Positions 45,575-53,903 are shown, counted from the stretch's first letter. The stretch: DNA of 64,000 bases from JAICKN01 sp036489565 (GCA_036489565.1 DASXFN010000019.1:41084-105083); one strand, 5' to 3'. Notes: generated by a model not told the origin, from the letters alone. Program-made: numbers and translations.

Positions 45575-46498
45575 ATGATGATCAGCGAGCAAACACAAAC
45601 AGCGAATCAAAGTCAGACGGCGAGTTGGCGTTGCTGCTTGCGGATCGGCGATGTGACTTTGGGCTTCACCGCGAAAGAAATGGGCGTGCATCTCGATCCT
45701 GACCACCAATCCTTCACTGTCCCGCCCCAAAATTGCGAAATCGAGATTGATTTGGAATGGGTTGACTCGCTGCCTTTCAGCGAGGGCGAAAAGCTTTTTG
45801 ATTCAGGTGCGGTCTGGACGCTTTATGAAGCCGGCGATCGTTACATGTTCGATTTCGCTACGCGAATCCTTGGCCCTCGACCTTACAAGCGTCTTTTAAT
45901 CGACAAGGATTTTACCCGGGGCCGCGTGCTCTTCGTGCGCGATTGCTTTCCGGATGAAACGAATGTCCGCGCGCTCGAATACCCGCTCGACGAATTAATT
46001 GTCACGAACCGGCTGGCCCGAGGCCGCGGCGTTGAAGTGCATGGTTGCGGTATTACCGATGACGCGAGCAGTAGTTCGCTTTTTATCGGGCACTCGGGCG
46101 CGGGGAAAAGCACGACCACGCGGCTGTGGCACTCGCTGCCTGGCGTGCGGATTTTGAGCGATGACCGCATTATTGTCCGGAAGCGTGAGGATCGCTTCTT
46201 CATGTGTGGAACGCCTTGGCACGGGGACGCCGGGTTCGCGTCTCCTCGCGAAGCTTCGATCAATCAGATTTTTGTTTTGGAACATGGCGAGCGAAACGAA
46301 ATTGTCGCGTTGCCGCAGGCGGCGGCAGCGGCGGAATTGTTCACGCGGTGCTTCCTGCCGTTCTATGACCCGCAGGCGCTTACTGCCACGCTTGCTTATC
46401 TGGATGATTTGACCCGAACAGTCCCTTGCTACAAATTCCAGTTCCTCCCCAATCACTCTGCCGTGGAGAAAATCCTTGAATTCCAGCGCCCAAGATAG
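45575..46498 (+). CDS. HprK-like P-loop kinase
   Basis: A 307-residue protein resembling the C-terminal kinase domain of HPr kinase/phosphorylase: Walker A GHSGAGKST at residues 172-180, ILSDDRIIVRKREDRFFMCGTPWHGDA (Asp-containing and the Gly-Thr-Pro-Trp loop, residues about 205-230). Similar enzymes occur beside RiPP genes, for example those that phosphorylate a C-terminal serine of lasso-peptide precursors. A role in peptide phosphorylation is thus plausible, but no HPr is in the window to test the classic role. ATG 45575 is followed at once by a second ATG. It overlaps the start of the next frame. Confidence 0.8.
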   Translation: MMISEQTQTANQSQTASWRCCLRIGDVTLGFTAKEMGVHLDPDHQSFTVPPQNCEIEIDLEWVDSLPFSEGEKLFDSGAVWTLYEAGDRYMFDFATRILGPRPYKRLLIDKDFTRGRVLFVRDCFPDETNVRALEYPLDELIVTNRLARGRGVEVHGCGITDDASSSSLFIGHSGAGKSTTTRLWHSLPGVRILSDDRIIVRKREDRFFMCGTPWHGDAGFASPREASINQIFVLEHGERNEIVALPQAAAAAELFTRCFLPFYDPQALTATLAYLDDLTRTVPCYKFQFLPNHSAVEKILEFQRPR

Positions 46499-49400
46499 GC
46501 CCGACTCAAATTTATTCCATGAACTTTCCCGCGAGCTGATGAACTGCGGGAAGAGTTTCCGTTTTCGCGCCTTTGGCGCGAGCATGACGCCCACAATTTG
46601 CGATGGGGAAGTGCTGCGGGTGGAGCAGGTTTGTACGGAAGGCTTGCGTAAAGGTGACATCGTTTTGTTTCGTGACGGTGTACATTTTCGGGCGCATCGG
46701 TTGATCGCGATAGATCAAGAACGTGGAATGTTTACGACGCAAGGCGATGCCGCACTTAGCGCGGACCGTCCAATTCGCGCCGCGCAAATATGTGGAAAAA
46801 TTATGGCAAAAGAAGTGGCTGACAACATAGGCAATGAAGCCTCGGTGTCAGGCGGTTTTGTTCACGCGCGGCGTCTTTATGCGAAGGCAAGGCATGCTGT
46901 TTCTTGCATATTGCAAAGGATTTGTTCCAATCAGCGAGGAGCGAAGCGGGAGACATCTTTTATGAAGAGGAGTGCCCTCTCGCGCCTCTCCTTCCTGAGC
47001 GGGCTGTTGATGTTTTTCGCTCTTGCGCAAACCGTGCGTGCACAAGTCGTAATAGGTAACGAAGTGAGCGCGCAGGATGAAGTCAATCGAAATAATCTGA
47101 CCATCACAACTGCAAACCTTACACCGGCAGGCACAAATCGCTTGCTGTTGGTCGGCATCTCCATAGACATCAACAACAATACGGGCGTAACCGCGACTGG
47201 CGTCACTCTTAATACAGGTGGCGTAGGGACGTCTTTAACCTTTTTAGGCGCCCGAAATGACACAGCAAATGATCACCGCGTGGAGATGTGGTATCTCCTC
47301 AATCCGCCCGCCGCAGCTCATACGATTACCGCGACATTCAGTAGTCCGGGGGGCAGCTTTATCAATCCGACGGAGATCGGTGCTGCGGTTGGCGCTATTG
47401 CGTTCAGTAATGTGGATCAGACAACTCCGCTAGGGACCTTTGTCTCCGCCCAGGGCGGCACTTCCAGCGCTTCCACGCTCAATGTCACCAGCGGCACTGG
47501 TCAGGTAGTCGTTGATACGCTGGCGATTGATGGAAGGCGCACAGCCACCGCAGGTGCTGGTCAGACCAGGCAGTGGGGACTGGATAGCGGAACTACGACC
47601 GGTACTGACGTCTATGGATTTGGTTCGACGGAGGCAGGTGCGCCTACCGTAACCATGTCGGAAACATTCAGCGGTACCTCAGAATGGGCGATGGGCGCAG
47701 TGTCCGTGATGCCCGTTCCGCCTCCGGCAACTACGGAGCCGTTCACAGTCACCGGAACCAATAACGTGCTGATTGTCGGCGTGTCCATGAACATATCCGG
47801 AAATACGGGCGCGACTGTGAGCAGTGTCACTTATAACGGAGCGGCGCTCACATTGGCTGGAGCTCACAACGATGCGGGCGATACACGGCGGGTAGAAATT
47901 TGGTATCTGGCCGCTCCCGCAACCGGCACACATAATATAGTCGTGAACTACAGCGCGACTGTCGGTGCTGTCGTTGGGGCAACCAATGTTACCGGGGCGG
48001 ACCAAACATCGCCCGTCCGCGACTTTACCTCTGACGATGGCGCGGCTGACGCGCTTTCCACTCTCAACGTTCCCAGCGCAAATGGCGATGTAGTGGTGGA
48101 CACGCTCGCCATCGCGGGCACTGACTCCGTTACAGCCTATGGTCCCACGCAGACGCAGGCGTGGGCTAGCGCATCCGGCGCAACGGGCACGGATGTATAC
48201 GGCAGCGGCTCCACGCGCGCGGGCGCGGCCAGCGTTCCGTTGAGTGAGACGTTCAATGCCAATTCCAATTGGTCGCTGGGAGCAGTATCCGTGCGGCCAT
48301 TTCAGGCCGACTTGTCGGTCGCGGTGAGCGGCAATGCGGTGGCCTTCCCGGGAAATATTACTTACACGGCGGTGGTCACGAATAATGGGCCCAGCACGGC
48401 AACAGGCGCAAGTCTGACCGATACTCTGCCTTCCGGATTGACATTTGTTTCTGTGACCGGCACGGGATGCGGGCATGTTGGAAGCGTAGTCACGTGCAAT
48501 ATTGGAACTCTCACGAGCAATGCGACTTCCACCGTTACAATTGTCGCCACGCCAACCATGGGCGGAGGATATCCCGATACCGCCAGCGTTACCGGGACCG
48601 TAACTGATCTCGACACTGGCAACAATGCCGCCACGGGCATCGGCTACTCGCAGTTGAACGTTTGCACCGTTCCCACCACGACGGTAGGCGGCACCCTGAC
48701 CGGTGTCATCAATACTTATTACCCTGGCAGTTCGAGTGTTGCCGCGGGAGCGACTTCCATCACCCTGGGAACCGCAACGGGAAGCGCCACTCCGATCGCT
48801 TCCGGCGATGAAGTCTTAATTATTCAAATGCAGGATGCTGCGATCAGTTCCAATAATGACGGCACATATGGCGACGGCTCGACGGGTTCCGGTTGGACGA
48901 ACCTAAATAACGCCGGAGTCTATGAATTCGCCACTGCAACCAGCGCGGTTCCAGTCGGCGGCGGCACCTTGACAATTGCAGGCGCTGGGCCCGGTGGTGG
49001 GCTGCTCTTCGGATATAACTCCGCTGCGGCTTCAGGCACGCAAGGCCAGCGCACGTTTCAGGTAGTTCGAGTTCCTCACTTCGCTACCGCAACCCTCGGC
49101 ACCGGACTCACCGCTGCTGCCTGGAACGGCTCCACTGGCGGAATTTTCGTGCTCGATACTTCGGGTGCGCTTACCCTCGGCGGACATACCGTGACCGTGG
49201 ATGGTCTGGGATTTCGTGGCGGCGCTGGATTGGAACTCAATGGCGGCGTGGCGGGTTCAAGCACAAATGACTACCGCCAAGTTTCCCCAACGACGTATCC
49301 TGCGGGCCCTGCATTCACCGGCGTTCCTGTAGCTGGCATTGATGGACCCAAAGGCGAAGGTATCGCGGGCACGCCTATGTGGGTGCAAGTCGCAAACACG

Positions 49401-52400
49401 CCATTTTCCACGGGCGTGGATGGCTATCCGAACGGCAGCATGGGTCGCGGCGCGCCAGGTAACGCGGGCGGCGGTGGTACCGATGCGAATGTTGATAATG
49501 ACCAGAACTCCGGCGGCGGCGGCGGAGCCAACGGCGGCGCGGGCGGTTTCGGTGGTGATGCATGGGACTCCAATTTAAGCGTGGGTGGACTCGGCGGCGC
49601 GCCTTTCCCGTCCAGTACGGGACGCGTGGTAATGGGCGGCGGTGGTGGCGCGGGTTCGCGCAATAACAGTGATAACAATACTGCGGGCGCTCCTACCCGA
49701 ATCGCACAGGCCAGCAGTGGAGCCGCTGGCGGCGGCATCATTATCATTCGCGCGGGTAGCATCACTGGGACTGGAACGATGTCCGCGAATGGCGCGAACG
49801 CCTACGATCTGACCTCCAACGATGCAGGCGGTGGTGGCGGCGCTGGGGGCACGGTGATCGTCCTCTCCACCGGCGGCGCGGTAGGCACGTTAACCGCAAA
49901 CGCCGCGGGTGGAAGCGGTGGTGATGCATGGGATGACGATGCGGCTGCTGGTCCACCGATCGCTGATCGGCATGGACCCGGCGGTGGCGGCGGTGGTGGT
50001 GTAGTTCTACTTTCGGGGGCAGGCACTGTGAACGTTGCCGCCGGTACGCATGGAACAACTTTGCCGGCTCCTGGCCAATTCCAATACGGCGCAACCGACG
50101 GCCAGGTGGGAACCAGCGCGACCAACATTACCTATGCATCCACGCCCGGGCCGCACTATAACGCGACCTGCATTGATGTTGCGGTCACGAAGACAGCCCC
50201 GGCGACTGCTCTCCTTGGTAATACTTTCTCGTATTCACTTGGCATTACCAATAACGGCGCCACTGCGGCCAGCGCCGTCACGCTGACAGATACTCTTCCC
50301 GCCGGCGTTACGTTCTCGTCGGTCACACCAGCCGCCAGTTGCTCACAAACGGCAGGAACGGTTACTTGCAATTACCCAACTCTGGCTGCTGGCGCATCCG
50401 TGCCAGCGATCACCATCAATGTAATTGCAGCGGCTTTGGGCACGGTAACCAATACCGCGAACGTGACTGAAACGCAGGCCGACTACAACCTGGTCAACAA
50501 TACCGCCAGCGCATCCACGACCATCCTTCCCGCGTCTGACATGTCCATCACCAAAACCGGGCCCGCGACGGCGAATCAGGGCGACACGATTACTTACACG
50601 CTGACCGCGAAAAACAACGGTCCGACCGTGGCCACCACGATAGTTGTGACCGATACTCTGCCCTCGCAAGTAAGCTTTAGTTCCGCCAGCGCGGGATGCT
50701 CATTCAGTGCCGGAACGGTCACCTGTACGGCCGCCAGCCTCGCGGTGAATGCGACGGCTGTGTTTACCGTTTCAGTGATTGCGCAGACTGTGGGTTCCGC
50801 GGTGAATACTGCCGTGGTCAGCGCCTCGCAGACCGATCCCACCTCCGCGAACAATACTTCTTCCGTGACCACGGTGATTGGCGCGAGCGCCGAAATTTCC
50901 ATCGTTAAAACTGCCTCCGCTAATCCGGTAAAGCAGGGAGATACATTCAGCTACATTCTCACAGTGCTTAACAATGGACCTTCTACTGCCACTGCGGTGA
51001 CCGCCACCGATATACTGCCGACCGGCGTCACATTTAGCTCCGCTTCGGCGGGATGCAGTTATGCAGCCCCAACTCGTACCGTCACTTGCACGGCCGCATC
51101 TTTGGCCTTGAATGCCACCGTAGTATTTAATATCCAGGTAGTCGCAGGCGCTCCTGCCCAGGTGAACAACACCGCGACCGTTACGGCGGCCCAGTTTGAC
51201 TCGGTATTGGCCAATAACACTTCCACGTTCCTTTCCACCATTACCTTTACTACCGAAGTCAAACTGCAATCCTTTTCGGCGATATCCACTGCCGGCGGCG
51301 TGCTTCTTACCTGGAGAACAGGCGGCGAAGTTCGCAATCTCGGCTTCAATGTCTATCGGGATCAGAATGGCCGACGCATCCGCGTGAATCCTTCGCTGAT
51401 CGCTGGCTCGAGCCTCATGATGCGCCGCGCCGATTCACGGCACTCAGGCAAAAGTTATGCGTGGCTTGACCGCAACCCTCCGGCAAATTCTTACTGGCTC
51501 GAAGATGTGGACTTGAACGGCACACGAACGCTGCACGGGCCGATCGCGATTGAGAGCGCGCCATCCAGCCCGATGGATCCATCAGTGACGCGCACCATGG
51601 ACAAGAGCAGGTTGCCGCAACCTTCATTAGGGCAGTCTGCGTTGGCTCGATCTTTCAGGGGCCAGCCTTCCATGTCGCAATCTTCTGTAACCATTGCAAA
51701 TTTCAACAGTTCAACTGCTCCTTCGGATTCTTCCATCAGCCATTTGAAGAAAGCTGCGCCCGTGCTCTGGCGCACCCCCACGGCACTGCAGACGCAATAT
51801 CAGATCGCGGCGGGGCCGGCGATCAAGATCGCCGTTGATCATGAAGGGTGGTATCGCGTCACGCAGGCGCAGCTCGTGGCTGCGGGGCTGAACCCATCGG
51901 TGAATCCTGACACACTGCAATTGTTTGCCGAAGGAGTAGAACAGCCGATTATGGTTACCGGCAGCCATGGAGGATTTGGCGGCTTTGGCCGGCAGGCCGC
52001 GATTCAATTCTACGGAACCGGAATTGACACGGCTTTCTCAAACCAGAGAATCTACTGGCTGGTTTCCGGCAACCAAACAGGCGCGCGCATTCAATATGCG
52101 GTGGTCTCGCATTCCGGGCAGCAATCGCAAAGCTTCCCCCAAACCGTCGAGTTACAGGAGAAAACAACGTTCTTCGCCGCACTGCTCCGCACCGACACGG
52201 ATCACTTTTTTGGAGCGCTAGTTTCATCCACGCCCGTTGACCAGGTGCTGACAACTCCTGACCTCGCGCCGAGCGGCGACGCGGCCAAACTGGAAGTCGT
52301 GTTGCAGGGCGGTAGCGATGAAATTGTCCACGATGTGACCGTCAGCTTTAACGGCGCGTCCCTGGGCGATATGCAATTCTCCAACGAGGATGAAGGTACA

Positions 52401-53903
52401 GCCGATTTCACCGTTCCTTACGATTCCTTGCAGCACGGCAGCGATATCGTGACCCTGACTTCGCAGAACGGGGAAGAAGACCTCAGCCTGGTGGACCACA
52501 TTACACTGACGTATCCGCGAAGCTACACGGCGGAATCAGACACGCTTAAATTCACGGCCCAGGGCGGAGATCTAGTGACCGTGAAGAACTTCCAGCAGAC
52601 GCCCACGCAAGTACTCGACATCACAAATCCCGGAGCGCCTCTGGAATTGCCTTTCCGCGTGCGCACGCAGTCGAGAAATATTGCGCTGGACATAAATGTG
52701 GCCGGCTTCCAATCGGTGACGCACCAGATATTGGCCCTGGCGGACGATCAGATCGGCCAGCCCGCGAGCATCACCGCGAACCAGCCTTCCAATTGGCACA
52801 GCGCGCAGTCCGGCGCTGACCTGGTCATGATTTCCGCGCCAGACTTTTTGACCCAGATGGCTCCACTGGTGCAATTGCGCCAGAGCCAGGGACACACCGT
52901 CGCGCTTATCAATGTGCAGGACATCTACGACGAATTCAATTTTGGTGAAAAGGATCCCACCAGCATTCGGACATTTCTGCAGAACGCAACCAAAGTCTGG
53001 AAGCACGCCCCCAAATATCTTTTGTTAGTCGGGGACGCATCCATTGATCCGCGAAATTACCTGGGGTTCGGTAACTTCGACTTCGTGCCTACAGCTCTGG
53101 TACCCACGGCTGAATTGACTACCGCTTCCGATGACTGGTTCTCCGATTTCACCGGCGCGGGCCTTGCCCAAATTTCCACGGGACGTCTGCCGGTACAGAC
53201 CGCCGACGAAGCGCAAACTGTTGTGGGAAAGATCGTGGGCTATGACAGCGGTCAAAATGCCGGAGCATGGAGCAGCCAGGCCTTGATGGTGGCGGACAAA
53301 GATGACAGCGTAGTGCCTTTCACGCAACAGGCGCAGACCATACAGTCTCTGTTGCCCCCCTCTATTTCGGTCACGGATGTATTCGCCAGTTCGATGACCG
53401 CGAGCGCTGCGCAGCAAGCGGTTTTGAATGGCATCAACAACGGTGCATTGCTGGTCAATTATGACGGGCACGGGTCGGTTGAAGTGTGGTCGGATGAAAA
53501 CTTGCTGACAAGCGCGCTCGCTTCTTCGCTGACCAACGGCCCGCGTTTACCTATGTTTGTGATTATGAATTGCCTCAATGGATATTTCCAGGATGTCTAC
53601 ACGGTAAGCATGGCCGAGTCTCTATTGTTGGCCAATAACGGCGGCGCCGTCGCGGTCTGGGCATCGTCCTCCCTGACTTCGCCGGGGCCGCAATTCCAAA
53701 TGGACCAAGCGTTCACCAGCGCCGTATTTACTCCCGGAGAAACGATCGGCGACGCCATACAGGCGGCAAAGAGTGCCATCACTGATTCCGATGTTCGCCG
53801 CACATTTATTTTGTTTGGCGATCCATCGCAACGACTGCAAACTCCTGCCGCCGCTCCGACATCTTCTTCGCACAAAGGAAGTGCGCGTCGCGCGTCGCAC
53901 TGA
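46476..53903 (+). CDS. S26-type peptidase frame continuous with a giant secreted DUF11/C25 protein
   Basis: One open frame of 2475 codons. Residues 1-150 form a soluble S26/SipW-like peptidase (FGASMTPTI, Ser36; FRAHRLIAID, His74; TTQGDA) starting at TTG 46476, overlapping the kinase gene. At residue 163 (ATG 46962, preceded by CGGGAG) a typical signal peptide begins (LSFLSGLLMFFALAQTVRAQ), so a second protein of 2313 residues may start there. It has beta-rich N-terminal modules, a Gly-rich stretch (about 49440-50020), DUF11 repeats (one at about 48309-48640, three at about 50170-51235), a linker (LLTWRTGGEVRNLGFNVYR) and a C25 gingipain-like domain (about 52810-53850; His 2332 in YDGHGS, Cys 2366 in MNCLNG). 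No sorting signal is seen at the C terminus. Confidence 0.82.
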   Translation: MNSSAQDRPDSNLFHELSRELMNCGKSFRFRAFGASMTPTICDGEVLRVEQVCTEGLRKGDIVLFRDGVHFRAHRLIAIDQERGMFTTQGDAALSADRPIRAAQICGKIMAKEVADNIGNEASVSGGFVHARRLYAKARHAVSCILQRICSNQRGAKRETSFMKRSALSRLSFLSGLLMFFALAQTVRAQVVIGNEVSAQDEVNRNNLTITTANLTPAGTNRLLLVGISIDINNNTGVTATGVTLNTGGVGTSLTFLGARNDTANDHRVEMWYLLNPPAAAHTITATFSSPGGSFINPTEIGAAVGAIAFSNVDQTTPLGTFVSAQGGTSSASTLNVTSGTGQVVVDTLAIDGRRTATAGAGQTRQWGLDSGTTTGTDVYGFGSTEAGAPTVTMSETFSGTSEWAMGAVSVMPVPPPATTEPFTVTGTNNVLIVGVSMNISGNTGATVSSVTYNGAALTLAGAHNDAGDTRRVEIWYLAAPATGTHNIVVNYSATVGAVVGATNVTGADQTSPVRDFTSDDGAADALSTLNVPSANGDVVVDTLAIAGTDSVTAYGPTQTQAWASASGATGTDVYGSGSTRAGAASVPLSETFNANSNWSLGAVSVRPFQADLSVAVSGNAVAFPGNITYTAVVTNNGPSTATGASLTDTLPSGLTFVSVTGTGCGHVGSVVTCNIGTLTSNATSTVTIVATPTMGGGYPDTASVTGTVTDLDTGNNAATGIGYSQLNVCTVPTTTVGGTLTGVINTYYPGSSSVAAGATSITLGTATGSATPIASGDEVLIIQMQDAAISSNNDGTYGDGSTGSGWTNLNNAGVYEFATATSAVPVGGGTLTIAGAGPGGGLLFGYNSAAASGTQGQRTFQVVRVPHFATATLGTGLTAAAWNGSTGGIFVLDTSGALTLGGHTVTVDGLGFRGGAGLELNGGVAGSSTNDYRQVSPTTYPAGPAFTGVPVAGIDGPKGEGIAGTPMWVQVANTPFSTGVDGYPNGSMGRGAPGNAGGGGTDANVDNDQNSGGGGGANGGAGGFGGDAWDSNLSVGGLGGAPFPSSTGRVVMGGGGGAGSRNNSDNNTAGAPTRIAQASSGAAGGGIIIIRAGSITGTGTMSANGANAYDLTSNDAGGGGGAGGTVIVLSTGGAVGTLTANAAGGSGGDAWDDDAAAGPPIADRHGPGGGGGGGVVLLSGAGTVNVAAGTHGTTLPAPGQFQYGATDGQVGTSATNITYASTPGPHYNATCIDVAVTKTAPATALLGNTFSYSLGITNNGATAASAVTLTDTLPAGVTFSSVTPAASCSQTAGTVTCNYPTLAAGASVPAITINVIAAALGTVTNTANVTETQADYNLVNNTASASTTILPASDMSITKTGPATANQGDTITYTLTAKNNGPTVATTIVVTDTLPSQVSFSSASAGCSFSAGTVTCTAASLAVNATAVFTVSVIAQTVGSAVNTAVVSASQTDPTSANNTSSVTTVIGASAEISIVKTASANPVKQGDTFSYILTVLNNGPSTATAVTATDILPTGVTFSSASAGCSYAAPTRTVTCTAASLALNATVVFNIQVVAGAPAQVNNTATVTAAQFDSVLANNTSTFLSTITFTTEVKLQSFSAISTAGGVLLTWRTGGEVRNLGFNVYRDQNGRRIRVNPSLIAGSSLMMRRADSRHSGKSYAWLDRNPPANSYWLEDVDLNGTRTLHGPIAIESAPSSPMDPSVTRTMDKSRLPQPSLGQSALARSFRGQPSMSQSSVTIANFNSSTAPSDSSISHLKKAAPVLWRTPTALQTQYQIAAGPAIKIAVDHEGWYRVTQAQLVAAGLNPSVNPDTLQLFAEGVEQPIMVTGSHGGFGGFGRQAAIQFYGTGIDTAFSNQRIYWLVSGNQTGARIQYAVVSHSGQQSQSFPQTVELQEKTTFFAALLRTDTDHFFGALVSSTPVDQVLTTPDLAPSGDAAKLEVVLQGGSDEIVHDVTVSFNGASLGDMQFSNEDEGTADFTVPYDSLQHGSDIVTLTSQNGEEDLSLVDHITLTYPRSYTAESDTLKFTAQGGDLVTVKNFQQTPTQVLDITNPGAPLELPFRVRTQSRNIALDINVAGFQSVTHQILALADDQIGQPASITANQPSNWHSAQSGADLVMISAPDFLTQMAPLVQLRQSQGHTVALINVQDIYDEFNFGEKDPTSIRTFLQNATKVWKHAPKYLLLVGDASIDPRNYLGFGNFDFVPTALVPTAELTTASDDWFSDFTGAGLAQISTGRLPVQTADEAQTVVGKIVGYDSGQNAGAWSSQALMVADKDDSVVPFTQQAQTIQSLLPPSISVTDVFASSMTASAAQQAVLNGINNGALLVNYDGHGSVEVWSDENLLTSALASSLTNGPRLPMFVIMNCLNGYFQDVYTVSMAESLLLANNGGAVAVWASSSLTSPGPQFQMDQAFTSAVFTPGETIGDAIQAAKSAITDSDVRRTFILFGDPSQRLQTPAAAPTSSSHKGSARRASH
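46962..53903 (+). CDS. Alternative start: secreted DUF11-repeat / C25 peptidase surface protein
   Basis: Proposed independent gene within the long frame. The ATG at 46962 has CGGGAG nine bases upstream and opens with n-, h- and c-regions of a Sec signal peptide (MKRSALSRLSFLSGLLMFF, then ALAQTVRAQ). The DUF11 repeats each show the GDxxxYxLxxxNNGP-like pattern, e.g. QGDTITYTLTAKNNGP, and TDTLP. The C25 part has LLLVGDASIDPRNYLG, LVNYDGHGSVEVW and FVIMNCLNGYF, so the His/Cys catalytic dyad is kept. Likely exported to the outer surface or medium. It is immediately downstream of the peptide-modifying genes; whether it matures their product is untested. Confidence 0.7.
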   Translation: MKRSALSRLSFLSGLLMFFALAQTVRAQVVIGNEVSAQDEVNRNNLTITTANLTPAGTNRLLLVGISIDINNNTGVTATGVTLNTGGVGTSLTFLGARNDTANDHRVEMWYLLNPPAAAHTITATFSSPGGSFINPTEIGAAVGAIAFSNVDQTTPLGTFVSAQGGTSSASTLNVTSGTGQVVVDTLAIDGRRTATAGAGQTRQWGLDSGTTTGTDVYGFGSTEAGAPTVTMSETFSGTSEWAMGAVSVMPVPPPATTEPFTVTGTNNVLIVGVSMNISGNTGATVSSVTYNGAALTLAGAHNDAGDTRRVEIWYLAAPATGTHNIVVNYSATVGAVVGATNVTGADQTSPVRDFTSDDGAADALSTLNVPSANGDVVVDTLAIAGTDSVTAYGPTQTQAWASASGATGTDVYGSGSTRAGAASVPLSETFNANSNWSLGAVSVRPFQADLSVAVSGNAVAFPGNITYTAVVTNNGPSTATGASLTDTLPSGLTFVSVTGTGCGHVGSVVTCNIGTLTSNATSTVTIVATPTMGGGYPDTASVTGTVTDLDTGNNAATGIGYSQLNVCTVPTTTVGGTLTGVINTYYPGSSSVAAGATSITLGTATGSATPIASGDEVLIIQMQDAAISSNNDGTYGDGSTGSGWTNLNNAGVYEFATATSAVPVGGGTLTIAGAGPGGGLLFGYNSAAASGTQGQRTFQVVRVPHFATATLGTGLTAAAWNGSTGGIFVLDTSGALTLGGHTVTVDGLGFRGGAGLELNGGVAGSSTNDYRQVSPTTYPAGPAFTGVPVAGIDGPKGEGIAGTPMWVQVANTPFSTGVDGYPNGSMGRGAPGNAGGGGTDANVDNDQNSGGGGGANGGAGGFGGDAWDSNLSVGGLGGAPFPSSTGRVVMGGGGGAGSRNNSDNNTAGAPTRIAQASSGAAGGGIIIIRAGSITGTGTMSANGANAYDLTSNDAGGGGGAGGTVIVLSTGGAVGTLTANAAGGSGGDAWDDDAAAGPPIADRHGPGGGGGGGVVLLSGAGTVNVAAGTHGTTLPAPGQFQYGATDGQVGTSATNITYASTPGPHYNATCIDVAVTKTAPATALLGNTFSYSLGITNNGATAASAVTLTDTLPAGVTFSSVTPAASCSQTAGTVTCNYPTLAAGASVPAITINVIAAALGTVTNTANVTETQADYNLVNNTASASTTILPASDMSITKTGPATANQGDTITYTLTAKNNGPTVATTIVVTDTLPSQVSFSSASAGCSFSAGTVTCTAASLAVNATAVFTVSVIAQTVGSAVNTAVVSASQTDPTSANNTSSVTTVIGASAEISIVKTASANPVKQGDTFSYILTVLNNGPSTATAVTATDILPTGVTFSSASAGCSYAAPTRTVTCTAASLALNATVVFNIQVVAGAPAQVNNTATVTAAQFDSVLANNTSTFLSTITFTTEVKLQSFSAISTAGGVLLTWRTGGEVRNLGFNVYRDQNGRRIRVNPSLIAGSSLMMRRADSRHSGKSYAWLDRNPPANSYWLEDVDLNGTRTLHGPIAIESAPSSPMDPSVTRTMDKSRLPQPSLGQSALARSFRGQPSMSQSSVTIANFNSSTAPSDSSISHLKKAAPVLWRTPTALQTQYQIAAGPAIKIAVDHEGWYRVTQAQLVAAGLNPSVNPDTLQLFAEGVEQPIMVTGSHGGFGGFGRQAAIQFYGTGIDTAFSNQRIYWLVSGNQTGARIQYAVVSHSGQQSQSFPQTVELQEKTTFFAALLRTDTDHFFGALVSSTPVDQVLTTPDLAPSGDAAKLEVVLQGGSDEIVHDVTVSFNGASLGDMQFSNEDEGTADFTVPYDSLQHGSDIVTLTSQNGEEDLSLVDHITLTYPRSYTAESDTLKFTAQGGDLVTVKNFQQTPTQVLDITNPGAPLELPFRVRTQSRNIALDINVAGFQSVTHQILALADDQIGQPASITANQPSNWHSAQSGADLVMISAPDFLTQMAPLVQLRQSQGHTVALINVQDIYDEFNFGEKDPTSIRTFLQNATKVWKHAPKYLLLVGDASIDPRNYLGFGNFDFVPTALVPTAELTTASDDWFSDFTGAGLAQISTGRLPVQTADEAQTVVGKIVGYDSGQNAGAWSSQALMVADKDDSVVPFTQQAQTIQSLLPPSISVTDVFASSMTASAAQQAVLNGINNGALLVNYDGHGSVEVWSDENLLTSALASSLTNGPRLPMFVIMNCLNGYFQDVYTVSMAESLLLANNGGAVAVWASSSLTSPGPQFQMDQAFTSAVFTPGETIGDAIQAAKSAITDSDVRRTFILFGDPSQRLQTPAAAPTSSSHKGSARRASH

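Noticed and set aside
46476..46961. S26-like domain as a classical signal peptidase I
   Set aside because: It has no N-terminal membrane anchor and a Ser/His rather than clear Ser/Lys arrangement; a soluble SipW/S24-like peptidase fits better.
48309..51235. DUF11 repeats as evidence of recent tandem DNA duplication
   Set aside because: The repeats share a protein pattern but differ strongly at DNA level, so they are old; only normal domain repetition.
47679..51349. Several minus-strand frames opposite the giant secreted protein
   Set aside because: They mirror Gly/Thr/Ser-rich repeats and show Arg/Pro/His-rich low-complexity sequence; not credible genes.
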